Assembly (NCBI RefSeq): GCF_964204645.1
Contig: NC_134032.1
Coordinates: forward strand, 5,201,175-5,265,174
Direction of reading: 5' to 3'
DNA: 64,000 nt
Origin: Tubulanus polymorphus
Taxonomy: Eukaryota > Nemertea > Palaeonemertea > Tubulaniformes > Tubulanidae
Shown here: positions 1 through 13,100 of the stretch, one piece after another
Position numbering within the stretch: the stretch's first letter is position 1
How the letters are laid out: the number at the start of each line of letters is the position of its first letter
Program-made: the position numbers and the translations under genes
Notes under the pieces: generated by a model
What the model was told of the DNA's origin: nothing
The model's database searches: none
The model's input: only the letters and a program-made list of their open reading frames with translations

Positions 1-3000
1 GTCAGGAAAAGCACATTTCGACCCGAAAACGTCGTTCAGAGCGAGAAAAGACGTTTTCTTATCAAATTTTCCCCCTATCGGAAAAATGACGATGTCGATG
101 CGTAAAAGCGCTCAAATAGTCAGGAAAAGCACATTTCGACCCTAAAACGTCGTTCAGTGCGAGAAAAGACGTTTTCTTATCAAATTGTCTCCCTATCGGA
201 AAAATGACGATGTCGATGCGTAAAAGCGCTCAAATCGTCAGGAAAAGCACATTTCGACCAGAAAACGTCGTTCAGAGCGAGAAAAGATGTTTTCTTATCA
301 AATTTCCCCCCTATCGAAAAAATGACGATGTCCATGCGTAAAAGCGCTCAAATCGTCAGGAAAAGCACATTTCGACCCGAAAACATCGTTCCGCGCGAGA
401 AAAGACGTTTTCTTATCAAATTTCCCCCCTATCGGAAAAATGACGATGTCGATGCGTAAGAGCGCTCAAATAGTCAGGAAAAGCACATTTCGACCCGAAA
501 ACGTCGTTCAGAGCGAGAAAAGACGTTTTCTTATCAAATTTCCCCCTATCGAAAAAATGACGATGTCGATGCGTAAAAGAGCTCAAATCGTCAGGAAAAG
601 CACATTTCGACCCGAAAACGTCGTTCAGAGCGAGAAAAGACGTTTTCTATCAATTTTCCCCCTATCGGAAGAATGACGATGTCGATGCGTAAAAGCGCTC
701 AAATCGTCAGGAAAAGCACATTTCGACCAGAAAACGTCGTTCAGAGCGAGAAAAGACGTTTTCTTATCAAATTTTCCCCCTATCGGAAGAATGACGATGT
801 CGATGCGTAAAAGCGCTCAAATCGTCAGGAATAACAAATTTCGACCAGAAAACGTCGTTCAGAGCGAGAAAAGACGTTTTCTTATAAAATTTCCCCCCTA
901 TCGAAAAAATGATGATGTCGATGCGTAAAAGCGCTCAAATCGTCAGGAAAAACACATTTCGACCGGAAAACGTCGTTCAGTGCGAGAAAAGACGTTTTCT
1001 TATCAAATTGTCCCCCTATCGGAAAAATGACGTTGTCGATGCGTAAAAGCCCTCAAATCGTCAGGGAAAGCACATTTCGACCCGAAAACGTCGTTCAGAG
1101 CGAGAAAAGACGTTTTCTTATAAAATTGTCCCCCTATCGGAAAAATGACGATGTCGATGCGTAAGAGCGCTCAAATAGTCTGGAAAAGCACATTTCGACC
1201 CGAAAACGTCGTTCAGAGCGAGAAAAGACGTTTTCTTATCAAATTTTCCCCCTATCGGAAAAATGACGATGTCGATGCGTAAGAGCGCTCAAATAGTCAG
1301 GAAAAGCACATTTCGACCCGAAAACGTCGTTCAGAGCGAGAAAAGACGTTTTCTTATCAAATTTCCCCCCTATCGAAAAAATGACGATGTCGATGCGTAA
1401 AAGAGCTCAAATCGTCAGGAAAAGCACATTTCGACCCGAAAACGTCGTTCAGAGCGAGAAAAGACGTTTTCTTATCAAATTGTCCCCCTATCGGAAAAAT
1501 GACGATGGCGATGCGTAAAAGCGCTCAAATCGTCAGGAAAAGCACATTTCGACCAGAAAACGTCGTTCAGAGCGAGAAAAGACATTTTCTTATCAAATTG
1601 TCCCCTATCGGAAAAATGACGATGGCGATGCGTAAAAGCGCTCAAATCGTCAGGAAAAGCACATTTCGACCAGAAAACGTCGTTCAGAGCGAGAAAAGAC
1701 GTTTTCTTATCAAATTTCCCCCTATCGAAAAAATGACGATGTCGATGCGTAAAAGCGCTCAAATTGTCATGAAAAGCACATTTCGACCCGAAAACGTCGT
1801 TCAGAGCGAGAAAAGACGTTTTCTTATCAAATTGTCCCCCTATCGGAAAATGACGATGTCGATGCGTAAGAGCGCTCAAATAGTCTGGAAAAGCACATTT
1901 CGACCCGAAAACGTCGTTCAGAGCGAGAAAAGACGTTTTCTTATCAAATTTTCCCCCTATCGGAAAAATGACGATGTCGATGCGTAAGAGCGCTCAAATA
2001 GTCAGGAAAAGCACATTTCGACCCGAAAACGTCGTTTAGAGCGAGAAAAGACGTTTTCATATCAAATTTCCCCCCTATCGAAAAAATGACGATGTCGATG
2101 CGTAAAAGAGCTCAAATCGTCAGGAAAAGCACATTTCGACCCGAAAACGTCGTTCAGAGCGAGAAAAGACGTTTTCTTATCAAATTGTCCCCCTATCGGA
2201 AAAATGACGATGTCGATGCGTAAAAGCGCTCAAATAGTCAGGAAAAGCACATTTCGACCCGAAAACGTCGTTCAGAGCGAGAAAAGACGTTTTCTTATCA
2301 AATTGTCCCCCTATCGGAAAAACGACGATGTCGATGCGTAAAAGCGCTCAAATCGTCAGGAAAAGCACATTTCGACCAGAAAACGTCGTTCAGAGCGAGA
2401 AAAGACGTTTTCTTATCAAATTTCTCCCCTATCGAAAAAATGACGATGTCCATGCGTAAAAGCGCTCAAATCGTCAGGAAAAGCACATTTCGACCCGAAA
2501 ACGTCGTTCAGCGCGAGAAAAGACGTTTTCTTATCAAATTGTCCCCCTATCGGAAAATGACGATGTCGATGCGTAAAAGCGCTCAAATCTTCAGGAAAAG
2601 CACATTTCGACCCGAAAACGTCGTTCAGAGCGAGAAAAGACGTTTTCTTATCAAATTTCTCCCCTATCGAAAAATGACGATGTCCATGCGTAAAAGCGCT
2701 CAAATCGTCAGGAAAAGCACATTTCGACCCGAAAACGTCGTTCAGCGCGAGAAAAGACGTTTTCTTATCAAATTGTCCCCCTATCGGAAAAATGACGATG
2801 TCGATGCGTAAAAGCGCTCAAATCTTCAGGAAAAGCACATTTCGACCCGAAAACGTCGATCAGAGCGAGAAAAGGCGTTTTCTTATCAAATTGTCCCCCT
2901 ATCGGAAAAACGACGATGTCGAGGCGTAAAAGCGCTCAAATCGTCAGGAAAAGCACATTTCGACCCGAAATCGTCGATCAGAGCGAGAAGAGACGTTTTC

Positions 3001-6000
3001 TTATCAAATTGTCCCCTATCGGAAAAACGACGATGTCGACGCGTGAAAGCGCTCAAATCGTCAGGAAAAAGCACCTTTCGACCCGAAAACGTCGTTCACA
3101 GCGAGAAAAGACGTTTTCTTAACAAATTTTCCCCCTATCGGAAAAACGACGATGTCGATGCGTAAAAGGGCTCAAATCGCCTGGAAAAGTACATTTCGAC
3201 CCGAAAACGTCGTTCAGAGCGAGAAAAGACGTTTTCTGATCAAATTGTCCCCCTATCGGAAAAATGACGATGTCGATGCGTAAAAGCGCTCAAATCGTCA
3301 GGAAAAGCACATTTTGACCAGAAAACGAAGTTCAGAGCGAGAAAAGACGTTTTCTTATCAAATTTCCCCCTATCGAAAAAATGACGATGTCCATGCGTAA
3401 AAGCGCTCAAATCGTCAGGAAAAGCACATTTCGACCGAAAACGTCGTTCAGCGCGAGAAAAGACGTTTCTTATCAAATTGTCCCCCTATCGGAAAAATGA
3501 CGATGTCGATGCGTAAAAGCGCTCAAATCGTCAGGAAAAGCACATTTCGACCCGAAAACGTCGATCAGAGCGAGAAAAGACGTTTTCTTATCAAATTGTC
3601 CCCCTATCGGAAAAACGACGATGTCGAGGCGTAAAAGCGCTCAAATCGTCAGGAAAAGCACATTTCGACCCGAAATCGTCGATCAGAGCGAGAAGAGACG
3701 TTTTCTTATCAAATTGTCCCCCTATCGGGAAAAACGACGATGTCGACGCGTGAAAGCGCTCAAATCGTCAGGAAAAAGCACCTTTCGACCCGAAAACGTC
3801 GTGAGAAAAGACGTTTTCTTATCAAATTTCCCCCCTATCGGAAAAATGACGATGTCGATGCGTAAAAGCGCTCAAATCGTCAGGAAAAGCACATTTCGAC
3901 CCGAAATCGTCGATCAGAGCGAGAAGAGACGTTTTCTTATCAAATTGTCCCCCTATCGGAAAAACGACGATGTCGACGCGTGAAAGCGCTCAAATCGTCA
4001 GGAAAAGCACCTTTCGACCCGAAAACGTCGTTCACAGCGAGAAAAGACGTTTTCTTATCAAATTTTCCCCCTATCGGAAAAATGACGATGTCGATGCGTA
4101 AGAGCGCTCAAATAGTCAGGAAAAGCACATTTCGACCAGAAAACGTCGTTCAGAGCGAGAAAAGACTTTTTCTTATCAAATTTCCCCCCTATCGAAAAAA
4201 TGACGATGTCGATGCGTAAAAGCGCTCAAATCGTCAGGAAAAGCAGATTTCGTCCCGAAAACGTCGTTCCGCGCGGGAAAAGACGTTTTCTTATAAAATT
4301 TCCCCCCTATCGGAAAAATGACGATTTCGATGCGTAAGAGCGCTCAAAAGTCAGGAAAAGCACATTTCGACCCGAAAACGTCGTTCAGCGCGAGAAAAGA
4401 CGTTTTCTTATCAAATTTCCCCCCTATCGGAAAAATGACGATGTCGATGCGTAAAAGCGCTCAAATAGTCAGGAAAAGCACATTTCGACCCGAAAACGTC
4501 GTTCAGAGCGAGAAAAGACGTTTTCTTATCAAATTTTCCCCCTATCGGAAAAATGACGATGTCGATGCGTAAAAGCGCTCAAATCGTCAGGAAAAGCACA
4601 TTTCGACCCGAAATCGTCGATCAGAGCGAGAAGAGACGTTTTCTTATCAAATTGTCCCCCTATCGGAAAAACGACGATGTCGACGCGTGAAAGCGCTCAA
4701 ATCGTCAGGAAAAGCACCTTTCGACCCGAAAACGTCGTTCACAGCGAGAAAAGACGTTTTCTTATCAAATTTTCCCCCTATCGGAAAAACGACGATGTCG
4801 ATGCGTAAAAGGGCTCAAATCGTCTGGAAAAGTACATTTCGACCCGAAAACGTCGTTCAGAGCGAGAAAAGACGTTTTCTTATCAAATTGTCCCCCTATC
4901 GGAAAAATGACGATGTCGATGCGTAAAAGCGCTCAAATCGTCAGGAAAAGCACATTTCGACCAGAAAACGTCGTTCAGAGCGAGAAAAGACGTTTTCTTA
5001 TCAAATTTTCCCCCTATCGGAAAAATGACGATGTCGATGCGTAAAAGCGCTCAAATCGTCAGGAATAACAAATTTCGACCAGAAAACGTCGTTCAGAGCG
5101 AGAAAAGACGTTTTCTTATAAAATTTCCCCCCTATCGAAAAAATGATGATGTCGATGCGTAAAAGCGCTCAAATCGTCAGGAAAAACACATTTCGACCGG
5201 AAAACGTCGTTCAGTGCGAGAAAAGACGTTTTCTTATCAAATTGTCCCCCTATCGGAAAAATGACGTTGTCGATGCGTAAAAGCCCTCAAATCGTCAGGG
5301 AAAGCACATTTCGACCCGAAAACGTCGTTCAGAGCGAGAAAAGACGTTTTCTTATCAAATTGTCCCCCTATCGGAAAAATGACGATGGCGATGCGTAAAA
5401 GCGCTCAAATCGTCAGGAAAAGCACATTTCGACCAGAAAACGTCGTTCAGAGCGAGAAAAGACATTTTCTTATCAAATTTCCCCCCTATCGGAAAAATGA
5501 CGATGGCGATGCGTAAAAGCGCTCAAATCGTCAGGAAAAGCACATTTCGACCAGAAAACGTCGTTCAGAGCGAGAAAAGACGTTTTCTTATCAAATTGTC
5601 CCCCTATCGGAAGAATGACGATTTTGATGCGTAAGAGCGCTCAAAAGTTAGGAAAAGCACATTTCGACCAGAAGACGTCGTTCAGAGCGAGAAAAGACGT
5701 TTTCTTATAAAATTTCCCCCTATCGGAAAAATGACGATTTTGATGCGTAAGAGCGCTCAAAAGTTAGGAAAAGCACATTTCGACCAGAAAACGTCGTTCA
5801 GAGCGAGAAAAGACGTTTTCTTATCAAATTTCCCCCCTATCGAAAAAATGACGATGTCGATGCGTAAAAGCGCTCAAATTGTCATGAAAAGCACATTTCG
5901 ACCCGAAAACGTCGTTCAGACCGAGAAAAGACATTTTCTTATCAAATTTCCCCCCTATCGGAAAAATGACGATGTCGATGCGTAAAAGCGCTCAAATAGT

Positions 6001-6773
6001 CAGGAAAAGCACATTTTGACCCGAAAACGTCGATCGGAGCGAGAAAAGACGTTTTCTTATCAAATTGTCCCCCTATCGGAAAAATGACGATGTCGATGCG
6101 TAAAAGCCCTCAAATCGTCAGGAAAAGCACATTTCGACCCGAAAACGTCGTTCCGCGCGGGAAAAGACGTTTTCCTTATAAAATTTCCCCCCTATCGGAA
6201 AATGACGATTTCGATGCGTAAGAGCGCTCAAAAGTCAGGAAAAGCACATTTCGACCCGAAAACGTCGTTCAGCGCGAGAAAAAACGTTTTCTTATCAAAT
6301 TGTCCCCCTATCGGAAAAATGACGATGTCGATGCGTAAAAGCGCTCAAATAGTCAGGAAAAGCACATTTCGACCCGAAAACGTCGTTCAGAGCGAGAAAA
6401 GACATTTTCTTATCAAATTTCCCCCCTATCGGAAAAATGACGATGTCGATGCGTAAAAGCGCTCAAATCGTCAGGGAAAGCACATTTTGACCCGAAAACG
6501 TCGATCGGAGCGAGAAAAGACGTTTTCTTATCACATTGTCCCCCTATCGGAAAAATGACGATGTCGATGCGTAAAAGCCCTCAAATCGTCAGGAAAAGCA
6601 CTTTTCGACCCGAAAACGTCGTTCCGCGCGAGAAAAGACGTTTTCTTATCAAATTTCCCCCCTATCGAAAAAATGACGATGTCGATGCGTAAAAGCGCTC
6701 AAATCGTCAGGAAAAGCACATTTCGACCCGAAAACGTCGTTCCGCGCGAGAAAAGGCGTTTTCTTATCAAATT

Positions 6774-6789
6774 CCCCCCCCCCCCCCCC
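6774..6789 (+). repeat. Expanded poly-C run (C16) in a satellite monomer
   Basis: Most monomers carry C5 or C6 here. Expanded runs occur at 6,774 (C16), 8,784 (C13), 12,563 (C13), 13,277 (C10), 16,106 (C15), 16,822 (C13), 18,362 (C13), 19,664 (C11), 20,375 (C12), 21,912 (C16), 25,105 (C14), 32,526 (C13), 33,950 (C14), 49,508 (C11), 50,808 (C18), 52,822 (C13), 53,767 (C13) and 54,597 (C13). In 16 of these 18 the run belongs to a CCGCGCGAG-type monomer, the exceptions being 52,822 and 54,597. The opposite strand is a pure G run. Confidence 0.93.
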
Positions 6790-7035
6790 TATCAAAAAAA
6801 TGACGATGTCGATGCGTAAGAGCGCTCAAATAGTCAGGAAAAGCACATTTCGACCCGAAAACGTCGTTCAGAGCGAGAAAAGACGTTTTCTTATCAAATT
6901 GTCCCCCTATCGGAAAAATGACGTTGTCGATGCGTAAAAGCCCTAAAATCGTCAGGAAAAGCACATTTCGACCCGAAAACGTCGTTCAGAGCGAGAAAAG
7001 ACGTTTTCTTATCAAATTTTCCCCCTATCGGAAAA

Positions 7036-7153
7036 ATGACGATGTCGATGCGTAAAAGCGCTCAAATCGTCAGGAAAAGCACATTTCGACCCGAAAACGT
7101 CGTTCAGAGCGAGAAAAGACGTTTTCTTATCAAATTGTCCCCCTATCGGAAAA
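7036..7153 (+). repeat. Representative satellite monomer with central dyad
   Basis: This 118-bp copy matches the common form. GAAAACGTC at 7093-7101 is the exact reverse complement of GACGTTTTC at 7118-7126, with a 16-nt loop (GTTCAGAGCGAGAAAA). In copies reading CCAGAAAACG instead of CCCGAAAACG the stem gains a tenth pair. The palindrome AGCGCT lies upstream in the same unit. The dyad could extrude as a cruciform, fold in an RNA, or be a site for a symmetric DNA-binding protein; no function is shown. A stop codon occurs in only one forward frame, inside GCGTAA. Confidence 0.9.
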
Positions 7154-10149
7154 ATGACGATGTCGATGCGTAAAAGCGCTCAAATCGTCAGGAAAAGCAC
7201 ATTTCGACCAGAAAACGTCGTTCAGAGCGAGAAAAGACGTTTTCTTATCAAATTTTCCCCCTATCGGAAAAATGACGATGTCGATGCGTAAAAGCGCTCA
7301 AATCGTCAGGAATAACAAATTTCGACCAGAAAACGTCGTTCAGAGCGAGAAAAGACGTTTTCTTATAAAATTTCCCCCCTATCGAAAAAATGATGATGTC
7401 GATGCGTAAAAGCGCTCAAATCGTCAGGAAAAACACATTTCGACCGGAAAACGTCGTTCAGTGCGAGAAAAGACGTTTTCTTATCAAATTGTCCCCCTAT
7501 CGGAAAAATGACGTTGTCGATGCGTAAAAGCCCTCAAATCGTCAGGGAAAGCACATTTCGACCCGAAAACGTCGTTCAGAGCGAGAAAAGACGTTTTCTT
7601 ATCAAATTGTCCCCCTATCGGAAAAATGACGATGGCGATGCGTAAAAGCGCTCAAATCATCAGGAAAAGCACATTTCGACCAGAAAACGTCGTTCAGAGC
7701 GAGAAAAGACATTTTCTTATCAAATTTCCCCCCTATCGGAAAAATGACGATGGCGATGCGTAAAAGCGCTCAAATCGTCAGGAAAAGCACATTTCGACCA
7801 GAAAACGTCGTTCAGAGCGAGAAAAGACGTTTTCTTATCAAATTGTCCCCCTATCGGAAGAATGACGATTTTGATGCGTAAGAGCGCTCAAAAGTTAGGA
7901 AAAGCACATTTCGACCAGAAGACGTCGTTCAGAGCGAGAAAAGACGTTTTCTTATAAAATTTCCCCCCTATCGGAAAAATGACGATTTTGATGCGTAAGA
8001 GCGCTCAAAAGTTAGGAAAGCACATTTCGACCAGAAAACGTCGTTCAGAGCGAGAAAAGACGTTTTCTTATCAAATTTCCCCCCTATCGAAAAAATGACG
8101 ATGTCGATGCGTAAAAGCGCTCAAATTGTCATGAAAAGCACATTTCGACCCGAAAACGTCGTTCAGACCGAGAAAAGACATTTTCTTATCAAATTTCCCC
8201 CCTATCGGAAAAATGACGATGTCGATGCGTAAAAGCGCTCAAATAGTCAGGAAAAGCACATTTTGACCCGAAAACGTCGATCGGAGCGAGAAAAGACGTT
8301 TTCTTATCAAATTGTCCCCCTATCGGAAAAATGACGATGTCGATGCGTAAAAGCCCTCAAATCGTCAGGAAAAGCACATTTCGACCCGAAAACGTCGTTC
8401 CGCGCGGGAAAAGACGTTTTCTTATAAAATTTCCCCCCTATCGGAAAATGACGATTTCGATGCGTAAGAGCGCTCAAAAGTCAGGAAAAGCACATTTCGA
8501 CCCGAAAACGTCGTTCAGCGCGAGAAAAAACGTTTTCTTATCAAATTTCCCCCCTATCGGAAAAATGACGATGTCGATGCGTAAAAGCGCTCAAATAGTC
8601 AGGAAAAGCACATTTCGACCCGAAAACGTCGTTCAGAGCGAGAAAAGACGTTTTCTTATCAAATTTCCCCCCTATCGAAAAAATGACGATGTCGATGCGT
8701 AAAAGCGCTCAAATCGTCAGGAAAAGCACATTTCGACCCGAAAACGTCGTTCCGCGCGAGAAAAGGCGTTTTCTTATCAAATTCCCCCCCCCCCCCTATC
8801 GGAAAAATGACGATGTCGATGCGTAAGAGCGCTCAAATAGTCAGGAAAAGCACATTTCGACCCGAAAACGTCGTTCAGAGCGAGAAAAGACGTTTTCTTA
8901 TCAAATTGTCCCCTTATCGGAAAAATGACGATTTCGATGCGTAAGAGCGCTCAAAAGTCAGGAAAAGCACATTTCGACCCGAAAACGTCGTTCAGCGCGA
9001 GAAAAGACGTTTTCTTATCAAATTTCCCCCCTATCGGAAAAATGACGATTTCGATGCGTAAGAGCGCTCAAAAGTCAGGAAAAGCACATTTCGACCCGAA
9101 AACGTCGTTCAGCGCGAGAAAAGACGTTTTCTTATCAAATTTCCCCCCTATCGGAAAAATGACGATGTCGATGCGTAAAAGCGCTCAAATAGTCAGGAAA
9201 AGCACATTTCGACCCGAAAACGTCGTTCAGAGCGAGAAAAGACGTTTTCTTATCAAATTTTCCCCTTATCGGAAAAATGATGATGTCGATGCGTAAAAGC
9301 GCTCAAATAGTCAGGAAAAGCACATTTCGACCCTAAAACGTCGTTCAGTGCGAGAAAAGACGTTTTCTTATCAAATTGTCCCCCTATCGGAAAAATGACG
9401 ATGTCGATGCGTAAAAGCGCTCAAATCGTCAGGAAAAGCACATTTCGACCAGAAAACGTCGTTCAGAGCGAGAAAAGACGTTTTCTTATCAAATTTCCCC
9501 CCTATCGAAAAAATGACGATGTCCATGCGTAAAAGCGCTCAAATCGTCAGGAAAAGCACATTTCGACCCGAAAACGTCGTTCAGTGCGAGAAAAGACGTT
9601 TTCTTATCAAATTGTCCCCCTATCGGAAAAATGACGATGTCGATGCGTAAAAGCGCTCAAATCGTCAGGAAAAGCACATTTCGACCAAAAAACGTCGTTC
9701 AGAGCGAGAAAAGACGTTTTCTTATCAAATTTCCCCCCTATCGAAAAAATGACGATGTCCATGCGTAAAAGCGCTCAAATCGTCAGGAAAAAGCACCTTT
9801 CGACCCGAAAACGTCGTTCACAGCGAGAAAAGACGTTTTCTTAACAAATTTTCCCCCTATCGGAAAAACGACGATGTCGATGCGTAAAAGGGCTCAAATC
9901 GCCTGGAAAAGTACATTTCGACCCGAAAACGTCGTTCAGAGCGAGAAAAGACGTTTTCTGATCAAATTGTCCCCCTATCGGAAAAATGACGATGTCGATG
10001 CGTAAAAGCGCTCAAATCGTCAGGAAAAGCACATTTTGACCAGAAAACGTCGTTCAGCGCGAGAAAAGACGTTTTCTTATCAAATTTTCCCCCTATCGGA
10101 AAAATGACGATGTCGATGCGTAAGAGCGCTCAAATAGTCAGGAAAAGCA

Positions 10150-13100
10150 CATTTCGACCAGACAACGTCATTCAGAGCGAGAAAAGACTTTTTCTTATCA
10201 AATTTCCCCCCTATCGAAAAAATGACGATGTCGATGCGTAAAAGCGCTCAAATCGTCAGGAAAAGCAGATTTCGACCCGAAAACGTCGTTCCGCGCGGGA
10301 AAAGACGTTTACTTATAAAATTTCCCCCTATCGGAAAAATGACGATTTCGATGCGTAAGAGCGCTCAAAAGTCAGGAAAAGCACATTTCGACCCGAAAAC
10401 GTCGTTCAGCGCGAGAAAAGACGTTTTCTTATCAAATTTCCCCCCTATCGGAAAAATGACGATGTCGATGCGTAAAAGCGCTCAAATAGTCAGGAAAAGC
10501 ACATTTCGACCCGAAAACGTCGTTCAGAGCGAGAAAAGACGTTTTCTTATCAAATTGTCCCCCTATCGGAAAAACGACGATGTCGACGCGTGAAAGCGCT
10601 CAAATCGTCAGGAAAAGCACCTTTCGACCCGAAAACGTCGTTCACAGCGAGAAAAGACGTTTTCTTATCAAATTTTCCCCCTATCGGAAAAACGACGATG
10701 TCGATGCGTAAAAGGGCTCAAATCGTCTGGAAAAGTACATTTCGACCCGAAAACGTCGTTCAGAGCGAGAAAAGACGTTTTCTTATCAAATTGTCCCCCC
10801 TATCGGAAAAATGACGATGTCGATGCGTAAAAGCGCTCAAATCGTCAGGAAAAGCACATTTCGACCAGAAAACGTCGTTCAGAGCGAGAAAAGACGTTTT
10901 CTTATCAAATTTTCCCCCTATCGGAAAAATGACGATGTCGATGCGTAAAAGCGCTCAAATCGTCAGGAATAACAAATTTCGACCAGAAAACGTCGTTCAG
11001 AGCGAGAAAAGACGTTTTCTTATAAAATTTCCCCCCTATCGAAAAAATGATGATGTCGATGCGTAAAAGCGCTCAAATCGTCAGGAAAAACACATTTCGA
11101 CCGGAAAACGTCGTTCAGTGCGAGAAAAGACGTTTTCTTATCAAATTTCCCCCCTCTCGAAAAAATGACGATGTCGATGCGTAAAAGAGCTCAAATCGTC
11201 AGGAAAAGCACATTTCGACCCGAAAACGTCGTTCAGAGCAAGAAAAGACGTTTTCTTATCAAATTGTCCCCCTATCGGAAAAATGACGATGTCGATGCGT
11301 AAGAGCGCTCAAATCGTCAGGAAAAGCACATTTCGACCCGAAAACGTCGTTCAGAGCGAGAAAAGACGTTTTCTTATCAAATTGTCCCCCTATCAGAAAA
11401 ATGACGATGGCGATGCGTAAAAGCGCTCAAATCGCCAGGAAAAGCACATTTCGACCCGAAAACGTCGTTCAGAGCGAGAAAAGACGTTTTCTTATCAAAT
11501 TGTCCCCCTATCGGAAAAATGACGATGGCGATGCGTAAAAGCGCTCAAATCGTCAGGAAAAGCACATTTCGACCAGAAAACGTCGTTCAGAGCGAGAAAA
11601 GACGTTTTCTTATCAAATTTCCCCCCTATCGGAAAAATGACGATGGCGATGCGTAAAAGCGCATAAATCGTCAGGAAAAGCACATTTCGACCCGAAAACG
11701 TCGTTCAGAGCGAGAAAAGACGTTTTCTTATCAAATTTTCCCCCATCGGAAAAATGACGATGTCGATGCGTAAGAGCGCTCAAATAGTCAGGAAAAGCAC
11801 ATTTCGACCCGAAAACGTCGTTCAGAGCGAGAAAAGACGTTTTCTTATCAAATTTCCCCCCTATCGAAAAAATGATGATGTCGATGCGTAAAAGTGCTCA
11901 AATCGTCAGGAAAAGCACATTTCGACCCGAAATCGTCGTTCAGAGCGAGAAAAGACGTTTTCTTATCAAATTGTCCCCCTATCAGAAAAATGACGATGGC
12001 GATGCGTAAAAGCGCTCAAATCGCCAGGAAAAGCACATTTCGACCCGAAAACGTCGTTCAGAGCGAGAAAAGACGTTTTCTTATCAAATTGTCCCCCTAT
12101 CGGAAAAATGACGATGGCGATGCGTAAAAGCGCTCAAATCGTCAGGAAAAGCACATTTCGACCAGAAAACGTCGTTCAGAGCGAGAAAAGACGTTTTCTT
12201 ATCAAATTTCCCCCCTATCGGAAAAATGACGATGGCGATGCGTAAAAGCGCATAAATCGTCAGGAAAAGCACATTTCGACCCGAAAACGTCGTTTAGAGC
12301 GAGAAAAGACGTTTTCTTATCAAATTGTCCCCCTATCGGAAAAATGACGATGGCGATGCGTAAAAGCGCTCAAATCGTCAGGAAAAGCACTTTTCGAACC
12401 GAAAACGTCGTTCCGCGCGAGAAAAGACGTATTCTTATCAAATTTTCCCCCTATCGAAAAAATGACGATGTCGATGCGTAAAAGCGCTCAAATCGTCAGG
12501 AAAAGCATATTTCGACCAGGAAACGTCGTTCCGCGCGAGAAAAGACGTTTTCTTATCAAATTCCCCCCCCCCCCCTATCGGAAAAATGACGATGTCGATG
12601 CGTAAGAGCGCTCAAATAGTCAGGAAAAGCACATTTCGACCCGAAAACGTCGTTCAGAGCGAGAAAAGACGTTTTCTTATCAAATTGTCCCCCTATCGGA
12701 AAAATGACGTTGTCGATGCGTAAAAGCCCTCAAATCGTCAGGAAAAGCACATTTCGACCAGAAAACGTCGTTCAGAGCGAGAAAAGACTTTTTCTTATCA
12801 AATTTCCCCCCTATCGAAAAAATGACGATGTCGATGCGTAAAAGCGCTCAAATCGTCAGGAAAAGCACATTTCGACCCGAAAACGTCGTTCCGCGCGAGA
12901 AAAGACGTTTTCTTATCAAATTTCCCCCCTATCGGAAAAATGACGATTTCGATGCGTAAAAGCGCTCAAATAGTCAGGAAAAGCACATTTCGACCCGAAA
13001 ACGTCGTTCAGAGCGAGAAAAGACGTTTTCTTATCAAATTTTCCCCCTATCGAAAAAATGATGATGTCGATGCGTAAAAGCGCTCAAATCGTCAGGAAAA

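Larger units (their letters stand above)
4870..8710 (+). repeat. Duplicated satellite block, offset about 2,248 bp
   Basis: About 1.6 kb at roughly 4,870-6,460 is repeated at roughly 7,118-8,710. Shared rare variants in the same order include AGGAATAACAAATTTCG (near 5,061 and 7,308), ACGATTTTGATGCG (near 5,725 and 7,980), TTGTCATGAAAAGC and CGATCGGAGCG. An earlier, partial relative of the same variant series lies at about 672-1,130. The two copies are separated by less similar monomers, so this is a dispersed rather than a clean tandem pair. Confidence 0.8.

Noticed and set aside
1475-1987. Overlapping long ORFs on both strands resembling a basic repeat protein
   Set aside because: They follow the 118-bp period, end at the same GCGTAA stop, and have counterparts throughout the array on both strands. 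No frame is maintained.
7036-7153. CENP-B box in the monomer
   Set aside because: TTTCGACCCGAAAACG was compared with the known box pattern (core positions TTCG...A..CGGG) and does not fit in order or spacing.
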